A stretch of DNA of 46,980 bases from an uncultured bacterium (lineage in GTDB: Bacteria; Gemmatimonadota; Gemmatimonadetes; Longimicrobiales; RSA9): contig CALBZE010000106.1 in NCBI GenBank assembly GCA_937889645.1, forward strand, positions 1 to 46,980, in the 5' to 3' direction. The notes under the pieces were generated by a model. That model had not been told where the DNA came from. It saw nothing but the letters and a program-made list of their open reading frames with translations, and did no database searches. Both the position numbers and the translations under genes were made by a program. Shown here one piece after another: positions 33,065 through 41,795 of this stretch (the first letter of the stretch is position 1; each line of letters starts with the position of its first letter).

Positions 33065-33107
33065 AATTCGCAGAACTTCGTCGTGGCCGCGGTTGGGCCG
33101 CGCCGTC

Positions 33108-33119
33108 CAACAAATGTTG
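33108..33119. promoter_or_regulatory. Candidate LexA (SOS) box upstream of recA
   Basis: CAACAAATGTTG: inverted CAACA/TGTTG halves containing the AAC-N4-GTT core of the GAAC-N4-GTTC SOS box of Gram-positives and several other phyla, 155 bases before the recA ATG. A TTGACC -35-like element lies at 33154-33159 but no convincing -10 follows. No lexA gene is in the window to calibrate. Confidence 0.45.
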
Positions 33120-33273
33120 TCCCAAGCGGACATCACGGTGGCCGGTCGAGCGCTTGACCGGACCTGAAAAATCGTGAAAGTTTGGCGCGGACAGCAGGAA
33201 CCGCGAATCGCGCCGGGGGTACCACCGAGGTCGCACAAGGGCAACCGATCCCAGAGGGAGAAAAGGCGGAACT

Positions 33274-34314
33274 ATGCCGACCGTGGAAATCAGTGAGGAG
33301 AAGCGCAAGGCGCTGAGCGTGGCGATCTCGCAGATCGAGCGGGCGCACGGCAAGGGCTCGATCATGCGGATGGGCGCGGATGGCGCGCGCATCGTGGTCG
33401 AGGCGATCTCGACGGGCGCGATGAACCTGGACGCGGCGATCGGGATCGGTGGGATCCCCCGTGGCCGGATCACGGAGATCTTCGGCCCGGAGTCGAGCGG
33501 TAAGACGACGCTGTGTCTGCACGTCATCGCGAACGCGCAGAAGAAGGGCGGTGTCGCGGCGTTCATCGACGCGGAGCACGCGCTGGACGTGGAGTACGCG
33601 CGCAAGCTCGGCGTGGACGTCGAGAACCTGCTGGTCAGCCAGCCGGACACGGGTGAGCAGGCGCTGGAGATCGCCGAGGTCCTGATCCGTAGCGGTGCGG
33701 TCGACGTGGTCATCATCGACTCGGTGGCGGCGCTGGTGCCGCGGGCGGAGATCGAAGGCGAGATGGGCGACTCGCACGTGGGTCTGCAGGCGCGGCTGAT
33801 GAGCCAGGCGTTGCGGAAGCTGACGGGTGCGGTCAACCGTTCGCAGACGGCGGTGATCTTCACCAACCAGATCCGCGAGAAGATCGGCGTCATGTTCGGC
33901 AATCCGGAGACGACGACGGGTGGTCGTGCGCTGAAGTTCTACGCGAGCCTGCGTCTGGACATCCGCCGGATCGGCGCGATCAAGGATGGGCAGGAGCAGG
34001 TGGGGAACCGCACGCGCGTCAAGGTGGTGAAGAACAAGGTCGCGCCGCCGTTCCGGCAGGCCGAGTTCGACATCATGTTCAACGAGGGGATCAGCCACAC
34101 CGGCCTGCTGATCGACCTCGGCGTCGAGACGGACGTGATCGAGAAGTCGGGCGCCTGGTTCAGCTACGGCGACGTCCGGCTGGGTCAGGGTCGCGAGAAC
34201 GCGAAGGCGTACCTCAAGGAGAACGCGGAGCTGGCCGCGGAGATCGAGGCGAAGGTGCGCGAGCAGCTCGGGATCCGCGGCGTCGGCGTGGCGTCGGCGT
34301 CCGACGACGAGTGA
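33274..34314 (+). CDS. recA: Recombinase RecA
   Basis: A 346-residue RecA: Walker A GPESSGKTT (71-79), the MAW/L1 region EIEGEMGDSHVGLQARLMSQALRKL, L2 NQIREKIGVMFGNPETTTGGRALKFYAS, and a C-terminal domain ending in the acidic-tipped ASASDDE. It forms the filament for homologous recombination and LexA cleavage. AGAGGGAGAAAAGG precedes the ATG. The stop overlaps a possible GTG (GTGA at 34311), but no RecX is recognisable downstream. A perfect hairpin ends the transcript. Confidence 0.98.
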   Translation: MPTVEISEEKRKALSVAISQIERAHGKGSIMRMGADGARIVVEAISTGAMNLDAAIGIGGIPRGRITEIFGPESSGKTTLCLHVIANAQKKGGVAAFIDAEHALDVEYARKLGVDVENLLVSQPDTGEQALEIAEVLIRSGAVDVVIIDSVAALVPRAEIEGEMGDSHVGLQARLMSQALRKLTGAVNRSQTAVIFTNQIREKIGVMFGNPETTTGGRALKFYASLRLDIRRIGAIKDGQEQVGNRTRVKVVKNKVAPPFRQAEFDIMFNEGISHTGLLIDLGVETDVIEKSGAWFSYGDVRLGQGRENAKAYLKENAELAAEIEAKVREQLGIRGVGVASASDDE

Positions 34315-34343
34315 GTCGGTACGCGGCCTCGACCGCGGCGTCG

Positions 34344-34403
34344 GCTGCGGAGAAAGTGGCCGCGGCGTGGATGGCCGCGGAGAACGTTGCCGCGGAGGAA
34401 GTG
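34344..34403 (+). repeat. Two imperfect 30-base tandem units after recA
   Basis: 34344-34373 and 34374-34403 match at about 22 of 30 positions (GC(T/C)GCGGAGAA...). Read in the +3 frame from GTG 34311 they encode AAEKVAAAWM and AAENVAAEEV. Intergenic, next to the terminator hairpin. Confidence 0.5.
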
Positions 34404-34434
34404 GAGCGGCGCCGCCGGAAGGCGGCGCCGCTCC
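34403..34434. terminator. Perfect 14-bp hairpin with GGAA loop between recA and the convergent gene
   Basis: 34403-34416 pairs perfectly with 34421-34434 around a GGAA tetraloop of the stable GNRA class (on the complementary strand the loop is TTCC). It sits between convergent genes, 88 bases after recA and 21 before the propeller-gene stop. No U-tract on either side beyond TTT at 34440-34442. Likely a bidirectional terminator. Confidence 0.7.
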
Positions 34435-34455
34435 ATGCGTTTCATTGCCCGCTTC

Positions 34456-35700
34456 TCAGTCGGCCGCGCCGATCCCGATCACGCGCAGGCGCATGACGTG
34501 CTCGACGTCGAACTCGTCACGCCAGACGCCATAGACGTCGTTCCCGACGAACCGAATCGCGCGAAAGCGCTCGGGGAAGCGGACCACGCCCAGGTAACGG
34601 CCGTTGGCGTCGAAGACGTCCCACTCGGGGGCGCCGAGGTCCTGGACGTTGAGGGTGCCGGCGGCCGCCACGTCGGCGGCGGTCTGGCCGAGCTGGACCC
34701 AGAGCGTCCACTCCGGGCCGGCCACGATCGTGTAGAACGCCGGGTAGTGGTCGGCGAAGTCGATCGCCTGCACGAGCTGTTGCCGGATCATGGCCGGGAC
34801 GCCCTGCTGCTCGAAGAGCTTGTCCATGGCCTGGCGGATCGCCTGCTGGTCGCTCTCGGTGACCGGCACCCGTTCGAACCGGCGCTTCACGATCCGTTCG
34901 AGGCGGCCGTCCGGGCCGCGGATCTCGATGCGATAGTCGGTGCTGACGCCCGAAGCCGATGAGCCGTCCGGCCAGACGTCCCAGACGGGTTCGGGCTCGA
35001 AGAGCCGGATCTGCGCGTTGCCGCCCTGGAACTGGAACGTCTTCCCCTCGGGGAGCCGCAGCAGCGTGTCGAGGACGGCGCCATCCGGCCCACGCACGAG
35101 GACGACGTGGGCGCTGCTCGTGGCCTGCTGACCCGGGATCGCCATCGGGATCGGCCGGGACTCCTGGGCGAAGCGGCCGCCGGGCAGGTGGGCCCACCGG
35201 ACCGCGAGTCCGGCGTTCATCGGGAGCGGGAAGCTGCCGGCCGGCGTGCCGTCGGGGAGATAGAGGTTCACCCGCTGGTTCATCCCGTCCGCAACGTAGA
35301 GCGTATCGCCGCGTCCGACGAGGACCGCGGCCGCGGCCTGGCTCAGCTCGCCCGGCCCGCTCCCCGGCCGACCAATGGTGCGGATGTAGACACCGTTCGC
35401 GTCGTAGGCGCGTACCTGCTGCGCCTGCTGGTCGAGCACGTAGATCGTACCGTCCTCGCCCACGTCCAGCGAGGCGATCGCGCCGAACTGGTAATTCGGA
35501 TCTCCCTCCGTCGTGCCGATCCGCAGCGTCTCCTCGACCCGCCATTTCGACGAGCCGCGCCATATACCGGTCGCGGGGTTCTCGACGATCGCCACGCCCG
35601 CGCTGTCCGTCACCGTGCCTGCCCATTCGCCGGCCGCGCCACCGCCGCATGCCGCAAGGGCCCAGCAAAGGAGCGGGCCAACCGATTTCGCCGTTCTCAT
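34456..35700 (-). CDS. 6-bladed beta-propeller (NHL-like) lipoprotein
   Basis: A 414-residue protein with a lipoprotein signal (SVGPLLCWALAAC, Cys at residue 18) and a propeller region from about residue 60. Blades show IASLDVGEDGTIYVLDQQAQQVRAYDANG, VLVGRGDTLYVADGMNQRVNLYLPDG and a last blade EWDVFDANGRYLGVVRFPERF. A helical insertion (about 265-320, ESDQQAIRQAMDKLFEQQG) sits within. The DG-(T)-(I/L)-YV-D repeats are typical of 6-bladed propeller lipoproteins, which are very numerous in Gemmatimonadota. Probably outer-membrane-anchored binding or sensing; ligand unknown. ATG 35700 has GGAG 7 bases ahead. Monocistronic. Confidence 0.85.
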   Translation of the reverse strand: MRTAKSVGPLLCWALAACGGGAAGEWAGTVTDSAGVAIVENPATGIWRGSSKWRVEETLRIGTTEGDPNYQFGAIASLDVGEDGTIYVLDQQAQQVRAYDANGVYIRTIGRPGSGPGELSQAAAAVLVGRGDTLYVADGMNQRVNLYLPDGTPAGSFPLPMNAGLAVRWAHLPGGRFAQESRPIPMAIPGQQATSSAHVVLVRGPDGAVLDTLLRLPEGKTFQFQGGNAQIRLFEPEPVWDVWPDGSSASGVSTDYRIEIRGPDGRLERIVKRRFERVPVTESDQQAIRQAMDKLFEQQGVPAMIRQQLVQAIDFADHYPAFYTIVAGPEWTLWVQLGQTAADVAAAGTLNVQDLGAPEWDVFDANGRYLGVVRFPERFRAIRFVGNDVYGVWRDEFDVEHVMRLRVIGIGAAD

Positions 35701-35843
35701 CGCGTGTCTCCGTCGCACTGGGTGGTGGATGCCCGAAGTCGTGGTCGGGCCGAAGCGGAACGATGGTACGGTCGGGGCGCATCCACAAGTTTCGAGGGAG
35801 CCGATCGCGGGGATCGCCCGGCCCGCGAATCGAACGGCGCCCC

Positions 35844-35872
35844 TTCGCAAGGTCGCGATACGCGTCTATATT
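35844..35872 (+). promoter_or_regulatory. Sigma70-type promoter of alaS
   Basis: TTCGCA (35844-35849), 17-base spacer, TATATT (35867-35872) in an unusually AT-rich island (TATATTATAG). Leader of about 38 bases to ATG 35917. This promoter probably drives the long downstream gene train. Confidence 0.6.
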
Positions 35873-35916
35873 ATAGACCCTTTACGGTTGAATCCGACCC
35901 GAACGACACGGCTTCC

Positions 35917-38595
35917 ATGAAAGCCTCCGAGATCCGTCGCAAATTCCTCGAATACTTCGAGCGCCAGGGGCACAGCATCCAGCCCAGCTCGAGCCTCGTC
36001 CCGCAGGACGACCCGACGCTCCTCTTCACGAACGCCGGGATGGTGCAGTTCAAGCGCGTGTTCCTGGGTGAGGAGCAGCGGGCGTACAAGCGGGCGGCGA
36101 CGTCGCAGAAGTGCCTGCGGGTGAGCGGCAAGCACAACGACCTGGAGGAGGTCGGGGTGACGCCGCGGCACCACACCTTCTTCGAGATGCTCGGCAACTT
36201 CTCCTTCGGCGACTACTTCAAGCGCGAGGCGATCGGCTACGCGTGGGAGCTGGTCACGGCGGAGTTCGGGCTCGAGCCGGATCGGATCTGGGCGACGGTC
36301 CACCACTCGGACGACGAGGCGTTCGAGCTCTGGCAGGAAGTGGCCGGGCTTCCGGCCTCGCGGATCTTCCGCCTGGGCGACAAGGACAACTTCTGGCAGA
36401 TGGGCGAGACCGGGCCGTGCGGCCCGTGCTCGGAGCTGCACTACGACCGCCGCCCGGCGTCCGAGATCGGGAATCCGCTCACCCTCAAGGAGTTCGTCGC
36501 GCTCACCGAGCAGAGCCAGATCCTCGAGTTCTGGAACCTTGTCTTCATGCAGTTCGACCGTGGCGCGGACGGCGAGCTCACGCCGCTCCCCGCGCCGTCG
36601 ATCGACACCGGGATGGGGCTCGAGCGGCTCGCCGCGCTGCTCCAGGGCGTCGACTCGAATTACGAGACGGACCTGTTCACGCCGCTGATCGAGCGGGCGG
36701 TCGAGGTCGTGGGCGTGCCGTACGAAGCGACGTCGCCGAGCGGCGTCTCGTACCGGGTCCTGGCCGACCACGCGCGCGCGACGGCGTTCCTGATGGCCGA
36801 TGGCGTCTTCCCGACGAACGAGGGGCGCGGCTACGTGCTGAGGCGGATCATGCGCCGCGCGGTGCGGCACGCCTGGCTGCTCGGCCGCCGGGAGCCGACG
36901 CTGGTCGACGTCGTGGACGCGGTGGTCGACGCGATGGGCGACGCCTACCCGGAGCTGGTCCAGCGGCGCGAGCACCTGCTGCGCGCCACGAGGACGGAAG
37001 AGGAGCGCTTCTTCGAGACGATCGACACCGGGATGGAGCGGATCGAAGAGGTCGCGCCCGACCTCCCGCCGCAGGAGCGCGCGGCGATCGACGCGGGCGC
37101 CAGGCCGCGCCCGACGATCTCGGGCGCCGACGCGTTCCGCCTCTACGACACATACGGTTTCCCGCTCGATCTGACGGAGCTGATCGCGCGCGAGCGCGGG
37201 TACGCGGTCGACGTCGAAGGGTTCGACCGGGCGCTCGAGGAGCAGCGCGAGCGTTCGCGCGCGGATCGTCGCGCCGCGGGGCTCGAGATCGCGGCCGACG
37301 CGCTGAGCGCGGGGTGGGAGGAGCTGGACCCGGACGCAGAGCAGGAGTTCGTCGGCTACCAGCGCACGTCGCTCGAGACCGACGTGATCGCCTATCGGCG
37401 GTCGGACGGCCGGCTCGCGCTGCAGTTGCGCGAGAACCCGTTCTACGTCGAGGCGGGCGGCCAGGTCAGCGACCGCGGCACGGTCGAAGGCGACGGCTGG
37501 CGTCTCCACGTCGACGAGGTGCGCCGCGTCGCCGGGCGGGTCGCGGTGCTGGGCGATGTCGAAGGCGAATTCCCCGGCGGCAGCACGCCGCTTCGCGTCC
37601 GCGCGACGGTCGAACAGCCGACCCGCCACGACACCGAGCGCAACCACACGGCGACGCACCTGCTGCACGCGGCGCTGCGCAAGGTGCTCGGCACGCACGT
37701 GCTGCAGCGCGGCTCGCTCGTGGCGCCCGACCGGCTGCGCTTCGACTTTTCGCACCCGAAGCCGATGACGCCGGAGGAGATCCGGGAAGTCGAGGACGAG
37801 GTCAACCGCGCGATCCTCGCCGACGTCGACGTCTGCATGGATTACATGGGCTACCCCGAGGCCGTGGCGAAGGGCGCGATGGCGCTCTTCGGCGAGAAGT
37901 ACGGCGATGTGGTGCGCGTGATCGAGGTGCCCGGCGTGAGCATGGAGCTGTGCGGCGGCACGCACGTTCGGCACACGGGCGAGATCGGGCTGTTCCGGAT
38001 CGTGAGCGAGAGCGGCGTCGCGTCCGGCGTGCGGCGCATCGAGGCGGTGACCGGCTCCGCGGCGTACCGTCGCGCGGTCGAGCAGGAGGCGACGCTGCGC
38101 GACGCGGCGTCGCTCCTCAAGACGTCGCCCGACAACCTGCTGCGGCGGATCGAGCAGCTCCTCGAGGAGAACCGGGAGCTGGAGCGTCAGCTCGAGCGGG
38201 CGCGCGCGGCCGGCGCGGCGGACGTGGTCGGGCAGCTGCTGGAGGCGGCGTCGTCCGTCGATGGCGCGCGCGTGGTCGCGACGGAGGTCGACGTCGCGTC
38301 CGCGGACGAGCTGCGCACCCTCGGCGACCGGCTGCGCGAGCGGCTGGGGAGCGGCGCGGCGGTCCTGGCCGCGCGCTTCCCGGAGAAGACCGCGCTCTTC
38401 GCCGTCGTGACCGACGACCTGATCGCGAAGGGCGTCCGCGCGGACCGGCTGGTCCGCGAAGTCGCCCAGGCGACGGGCGGATCCGGCGGCGGCCGGCCGC
38501 ACATGGCGCAGGGTGGCGTGGGCGACCCGGCCAAAGTCGGCGACGCGCTCGGCCGCACCAGCGCGATCGTGCGGGAGCTTCTCGGTAAAGGGTGA
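35917..38595 (+). CDS. alaS: Alanine--tRNA ligase
   Basis: An 892-residue class II synthetase. The N-terminal catalytic core starts MKASEIRRKFLEYFERQGH and contains FTNAGMVQFKRVFLG and TFFEMLGNFSFGDYFK. The editing domain has H577-x3-H581 (NHTATHLLHAAL) and the CGGTHVRHTGEIG motif (C679, H683), so all four editing metal ligands are present. A C-Ala domain ends the protein (GGRPHMAQGGVGDP). ATG 35917 matches the family N-terminus. The stop overlaps GTG of the next small gene (GTGA). Confidence 0.97.
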   Translation: MKASEIRRKFLEYFERQGHSIQPSSSLVPQDDPTLLFTNAGMVQFKRVFLGEEQRAYKRAATSQKCLRVSGKHNDLEEVGVTPRHHTFFEMLGNFSFGDYFKREAIGYAWELVTAEFGLEPDRIWATVHHSDDEAFELWQEVAGLPASRIFRLGDKDNFWQMGETGPCGPCSELHYDRRPASEIGNPLTLKEFVALTEQSQILEFWNLVFMQFDRGADGELTPLPAPSIDTGMGLERLAALLQGVDSNYETDLFTPLIERAVEVVGVPYEATSPSGVSYRVLADHARATAFLMADGVFPTNEGRGYVLRRIMRRAVRHAWLLGRREPTLVDVVDAVVDAMGDAYPELVQRREHLLRATRTEEERFFETIDTGMERIEEVAPDLPPQERAAIDAGARPRPTISGADAFRLYDTYGFPLDLTELIARERGYAVDVEGFDRALEEQRERSRADRRAAGLEIAADALSAGWEELDPDAEQEFVGYQRTSLETDVIAYRRSDGRLALQLRENPFYVEAGGQVSDRGTVEGDGWRLHVDEVRRVAGRVAVLGDVEGEFPGGSTPLRVRATVEQPTRHDTERNHTATHLLHAALRKVLGTHVLQRGSLVAPDRLRFDFSHPKPMTPEEIREVEDEVNRAILADVDVCMDYMGYPEAVAKGAMALFGEKYGDVVRVIEVPGVSMELCGGTHVRHTGEIGLFRIVSESGVASGVRRIEAVTGSAAYRRAVEQEATLRDAASLLKTSPDNLLRRIEQLLEENRELERQLERARAAGAADVVGQLLEAASSVDGARVVATEVDVASADELRTLGDRLRERLGSGAAVLAARFPEKTALFAVVTDDLIAKGVRADRLVREVAQATGGSGGGRPHMAQGGVGDPAKVGDALGRTSAIVRELLGKG

Positions 38596-38978
38596 TCGTG
38601 AGCCTCCCGGTGCTGGATTGGCTGGTGCAGCGGCAACCCGCGCCGCCGCCGGCGCTCCTCGAGCGCATGGCAGAGGCGCTCGGCGCGGTCGACGCGACGA
38701 CCGCGGAGAGTGCTGCGGGCTCGGCAAGCGCGTCCGGTGCGGAGGGCGCCGGCTTGCCGCCGATCCCGGCGGCGCTCGGCGCGGCGGCGCTCGACCGGCT
38801 CCGCGCCGTGCTCGAGTCGCCAGGCGACCGCGCGGCCGCGATCGACCTCCTTGCCGCGGACGCGCTGCTCACCTACGCATTGGAGGCGGCGGCCGAGGCC
38901 GGGCCGGCGGCGCTCGAGGCGACGGCCCGGGCGTTCGGCCCCGATCGCCTCGCGACCCTGCTCCCGGGACGGTCATGA
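38592..38978 (+). CDS. Ala-rich protein of unknown function between alaS and gmhA
   Basis: A 128-residue protein starting at GTG 38592 (overlapping the alaS TGA) or GTG 38598. It begins SLPVLDWLVQRQPAPPPALLERMAEALG; a low-complexity Ser/Ala/Gly stretch (about 35-55) separates it from a helical second half (ALDRLRAVLESPGDRAAAIDLLAADALLTYALEAAAE). No family recognised. Overlaps on both sides (GTGA with alaS, ATGA with gmhA), conserved-looking helices and no internal stops suggest a real, coupled gene. Soluble, cytosolic by appearance. Confidence 0.72.
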   Translation: MIVSLPVLDWLVQRQPAPPPALLERMAEALGAVDATTAESAAGSASASGAEGAGLPPIPAALGAAALDRLRAVLESPGDRAAAIDLLAADALLTYALEAAAEAGPAALEATARAFGPDRLATLLPGRS

Positions 38979-39571
38979 AGAGTCCTTTGGTCAGTGACGT
39001 CGAGCGCCACCTCGACGATTTGGCCGAAACCGCCGCGCGGTCGGCGCGCGAGCTGTCGGGCCGCGTCGCCGAGGTGGCCGAGATGGTGCTCCACACGCTC
39101 GACGGCGGCGGAAAGCTCTTCTTCTGCGGCAACGGCGGCTCGGCCGCGGACGCGCAGCACTTGGCCACCGAGTACGTGGTCCGGTTCCGTCACAACCGCC
39201 GTCCGCTCCCGGCGATCGCGCTCACGACCGACACGTCGCTCCTCACCGCCGCATCGAACGACTACGGCTTCGAGCACGTCTTCGCGCGCCAGATCCGCGC
39301 GCTCGCCCGGTCGGGCGACGTTGTGTTCCTGCACTCGACGTCCGGGCGCTCGCCGAACCTGCTCGAGGCGGCGCGCGCGGCCCGGGACGTGGACGCCCGC
39401 ACCGTCGCGCTCCTGGCCGGCGACGGCGGGCCGCTGCGCGAGCTGGTCGACGTCGCCATCGTCGTCCCGACGACCGAGGGCGCCCACGCGCAGGAGCTGC
39501 ACCTCGCGATCGGCCACGCGATCTGCGACATCGTCGAGCGCCGCCTCGCCGGGCACGGCTCGGCCGGGTGA
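38975..39571 (+). CDS. gmhA: Phosphoheptose (sedoheptulose-7-phosphate) isomerase, SIS domain
   Basis: A 198-residue SIS-fold protein of the GmhA/DiaA group. Signatures: GGGKLFFCGNGGSAADAQHLATEYV, IALTTDTSLLTAASNDYGFEHVFARQI, FLHSTSGRSPNLLEAARAAR, and EGAHAQELHLAIGHAICDIVE with the conserved metal-site histidines/glutamate. It should convert sedoheptulose-7-phosphate to heptose-7-phosphate for lipopolysaccharide or S-layer heptose. DiaA-type function (DnaA binding) is an alternative; the E..H pattern favours the enzyme. ATG 38975 overlaps the upstream stop. Confidence 0.92.
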   Translation: MKSPLVSDVERHLDDLAETAARSARELSGRVAEVAEMVLHTLDGGGKLFFCGNGGSAADAQHLATEYVVRFRHNRRPLPAIALTTDTSLLTAASNDYGFEHVFARQIRALARSGDVVFLHSTSGRSPNLLEAARAARDVDARTVALLAGDGGPLRELVDVAIVVPTTEGAHAQELHLAIGHAICDIVERRLAGHGSAG

Positions 39572-39640
39572 GCCTCGGGCGCCGCGCCGGGCGCGGCTCG
39601 CCGAGACGTGGATGAGGCCGTCAGCGCACACGGGGAACCG

Positions 39641-41059
39641 ATGGAGCTGAATCCGCCGCGCGCCGTACGGGAGATCGCGCGTCGCCTGGAGGACGCCGGG
39701 TACGAGACGTGGGCGGTCGGCGGCGCCGTCCGCGACGCGGTCCTGGGCCTCCCCGCCGACGACTGGGACCTCGCGACCCGCGCCCGCCCCGCGGAGGTGC
39801 GCCGCATCTTCCGCCGCACCGTCCCGATCGGGATCGAACACGGCACGGTCGGCGTCCTGGTCGACGGCACGCTGTACGAGGTGACGACGTTCCGCCGCGA
39901 TGTCGAGACCTTCGGCCGGCACGCGACGGTCGAGTTCGCCGACACGATCGAGGAAGACCTCTCGCGACGCGACTTCACCTGCAACGCGCTGGCGTGGCAC
40001 CCGCTCACGGGCGAGTTGCGCGACCCGTACCTCGGGCTCCAGGACCTGCAAACAGGACGGCTGCGCACGGTCGGCGAGCCGGCCGAGCGATTCGCGGAGG
40101 ATTATCTCCGAGTCCTGCGCGCGCTGCGCTTCGCCGGCCACTTCGAGCTGGCGATCGATCCGGCCACGTGGAGCGCCCTGGTCGAGGCCACGCCCAACCT
40201 CCCGCGCCTGTCCGCCGAGCGGATCCGCGAGGAACTCTGGAAGATCTTCACCAAGACGCCGCGCGCATCGCGGGCGCTATCGCTGTACGCGGCGTCCGGC
40301 GCGCTCGCGGTGCTGTTCCCCGAACTGGACCGCACCGTGGGCGCTGGCGCCGAGCGGGGCGGGCCGGGCGCGGGGCAGGGCGGGGAGCCGCGCACCGAGA
40401 TGGACGCAACGGCGCGGCCGGCGCACGGGAGCGAGGCGCGGCATCCCGGTCTCGACGTCTGGGCCCGGAGTCTGCTGGCGGTGGACGCGCTCCCGGCCGC
40501 GCGCCCGCTTCTCCGCATGGCGGCGCTGCTCCACGCGGTCGGGATGCCCGCAGCACGGACGCGGGACCTGCGCGGCGGGTGGCGCTACACCGGGCACGAG
40601 GTGCTGGGCGCGCGGATCGCCGAAGAGATCATGCGTCGCCTCAAGGCGTCGAACGCGGACACCGCGCGGGTGAGGCGGCTCGTCGCGCACCAGTCGGACC
40701 TGTTCCCGCCGGACGCGCCGGCATCCGGCGTGCGGCGGTGGCTGCGCGACATCGGCGTGGATCTGGTGTATGATCTGTTCAGGTTGCGTTTCGCGCTCTG
40801 GCGGGCGGCCGGAGGCGGGGGCGGGCCGGCGGACCTGATCGTCCGCTGGCGCATGATGCACCGGGTCCTGCTCGAGCATCCGGTCCTGGATGCGGCCGGT
40901 CTCGCGATCGACGGCCGGGACCTCAAGGCGCTCGGGCTCCAGCCCGGCCCGCGTTTCGGCGAGATCCTTCGCGCGCTCGTCGACGCCGTGATCGAAGACC
41001 CCGAACTGAACACGAGGGAGTCGCTCCTGGAGTGGGTGCGACGGGAGGTGGCGGAGTGA
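39641..41059 (+). CDS. cca: CCA-adding enzyme / tRNA nucleotidyltransferase with degenerate HD domain
   Basis: A 472-residue class II nucleotidyltransferase that adds CCA to tRNA 3' ends. Motifs: WAVGGAVRDAVLG (25-36), DDWDLAT with catalytic D41/D43, RRDFTCNALAW, the nucleotide-selecting DYLRVLRALRFAGHF, and LSAERIREELWKI. After a Gly-rich insertion (about 245-275) comes an HD-like domain in which the HD dyad reads H298-A299 (ALLHAVG), so its metal-dependent phosphohydrolase activity is probably lost. ATG 39641 is used; GTG 39608 would add 11 residues without homology. Confidence 0.93.
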   Translation: MELNPPRAVREIARRLEDAGYETWAVGGAVRDAVLGLPADDWDLATRARPAEVRRIFRRTVPIGIEHGTVGVLVDGTLYEVTTFRRDVETFGRHATVEFADTIEEDLSRRDFTCNALAWHPLTGELRDPYLGLQDLQTGRLRTVGEPAERFAEDYLRVLRALRFAGHFELAIDPATWSALVEATPNLPRLSAERIREELWKIFTKTPRASRALSLYAASGALAVLFPELDRTVGAGAERGGPGAGQGGEPRTEMDATARPAHGSEARHPGLDVWARSLLAVDALPAARPLLRMAALLHAVGMPAARTRDLRGGWRYTGHEVLGARIAEEIMRRLKASNADTARVRRLVAHQSDLFPPDAPASGVRRWLRDIGVDLVYDLFRLRFALWRAAGGGGGPADLIVRWRMMHRVLLEHPVLDAAGLAIDGRDLKALGLQPGPRFGEILRALVDAVIEDPELNTRESLLEWVRREVAE

Positions 41060-41775
41060 TCGCATCTGTGGTGTTCGCCGCGCTCGCGGGCGTGGCGAAC
41101 CTCCTGGGCGGCGCGCTGGTGATCGGGCGGGCGCGGCGCGGGCTCGGCGCGCTCAACGGGATGATCGCGTTCGGCGCGGGGTTCATGCTCGCGGTCGCGA
41201 TCCTGGAGATGCTCCCGGGCGCACTCGCCGTGAGCGGCGGGCCGACGGCCGTCGTCGTCGGCTACATGATCGTGCACCTGACGCAGCACGCGATGACGCC
41301 GCACTTCCACTTCGGCGAGGAGACGCACATCGAAGCGATGGTTTCGCGCGGCGTGGGCGTCTGGGCGCTGATCGGGTTGCTGCCGCACTCGTTCTTCGAC
41401 GGCGTCGCCATCGCGGGCGGGTTCCTGGCGGCGCGGGAGCTGGGCGTGGTGATCTTCCTGGCCGTCGCGCTTCACAAGGTGCCGACCGGCGTCACCCTGG
41501 CGAGCGTCATGCTCGCCAGCGGGAACACGGTGCGGCAGACGGTCGCCGCGCTGGTCGCGATCGGGATGGCGACGGTGCTCGGCGCGGCGATCACGCCGGC
41601 GATCGGCCTGCTGGGCGAGTATGGCCTGGCGCTCGCGGCGGGCGTGACGATCTACGTGGCCGCGTCGAACCTGATCCCCGAGACGCAGAACCGGCCGGGG
41701 CTGGTCGTGCCGGGCGGCGTGATCCTCGGCGCGGCGTCGTACTACCTGATCCGGGTCCTGCTCGGCGAACATTGA
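41056..41775 (+). CDS. ZIP-family metal transporter
   Basis: A 239-residue membrane protein with about eight TM helices. Helix IV/V metal motifs are PHSFFDGVAIAGGF and ALHKVPTGVTLAS; a His-rich loop THIEAM/TPHFHFGEE lies between helices III and IV. ZIP proteins import zinc, iron or manganese to the cytosol; the metal cannot be deduced. GTG 41056 overlaps the cca stop (GTGA) and has GGGAGG 7 bases upstream. Its product could supply metal to neighbours, but the coupling may be just operon packing. Confidence 0.93.
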   Translation: MIASVVFAALAGVANLLGGALVIGRARRGLGALNGMIAFGAGFMLAVAILEMLPGALAVSGGPTAVVVGYMIVHLTQHAMTPHFHFGEETHIEAMVSRGVGVWALIGLLPHSFFDGVAIAGGFLAARELGVVIFLAVALHKVPTGVTLASVMLASGNTVRQTVAALVAIGMATVLGAAITPAIGLLGEYGLALAAGVTIYVAASNLIPETQNRPGLVVPGGVILGAASYYLIRVLLGEH

Positions 41776-41795
41776 CGGGTCCGGCCGTGGAGGGA

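Noticed and set aside
35866..38727. 953-codon minus-strand open frame opposite alaS
   Set aside because: Antisense shadow; low-complexity Arg/Ala/Asp composition, no domain, alaS is complete.
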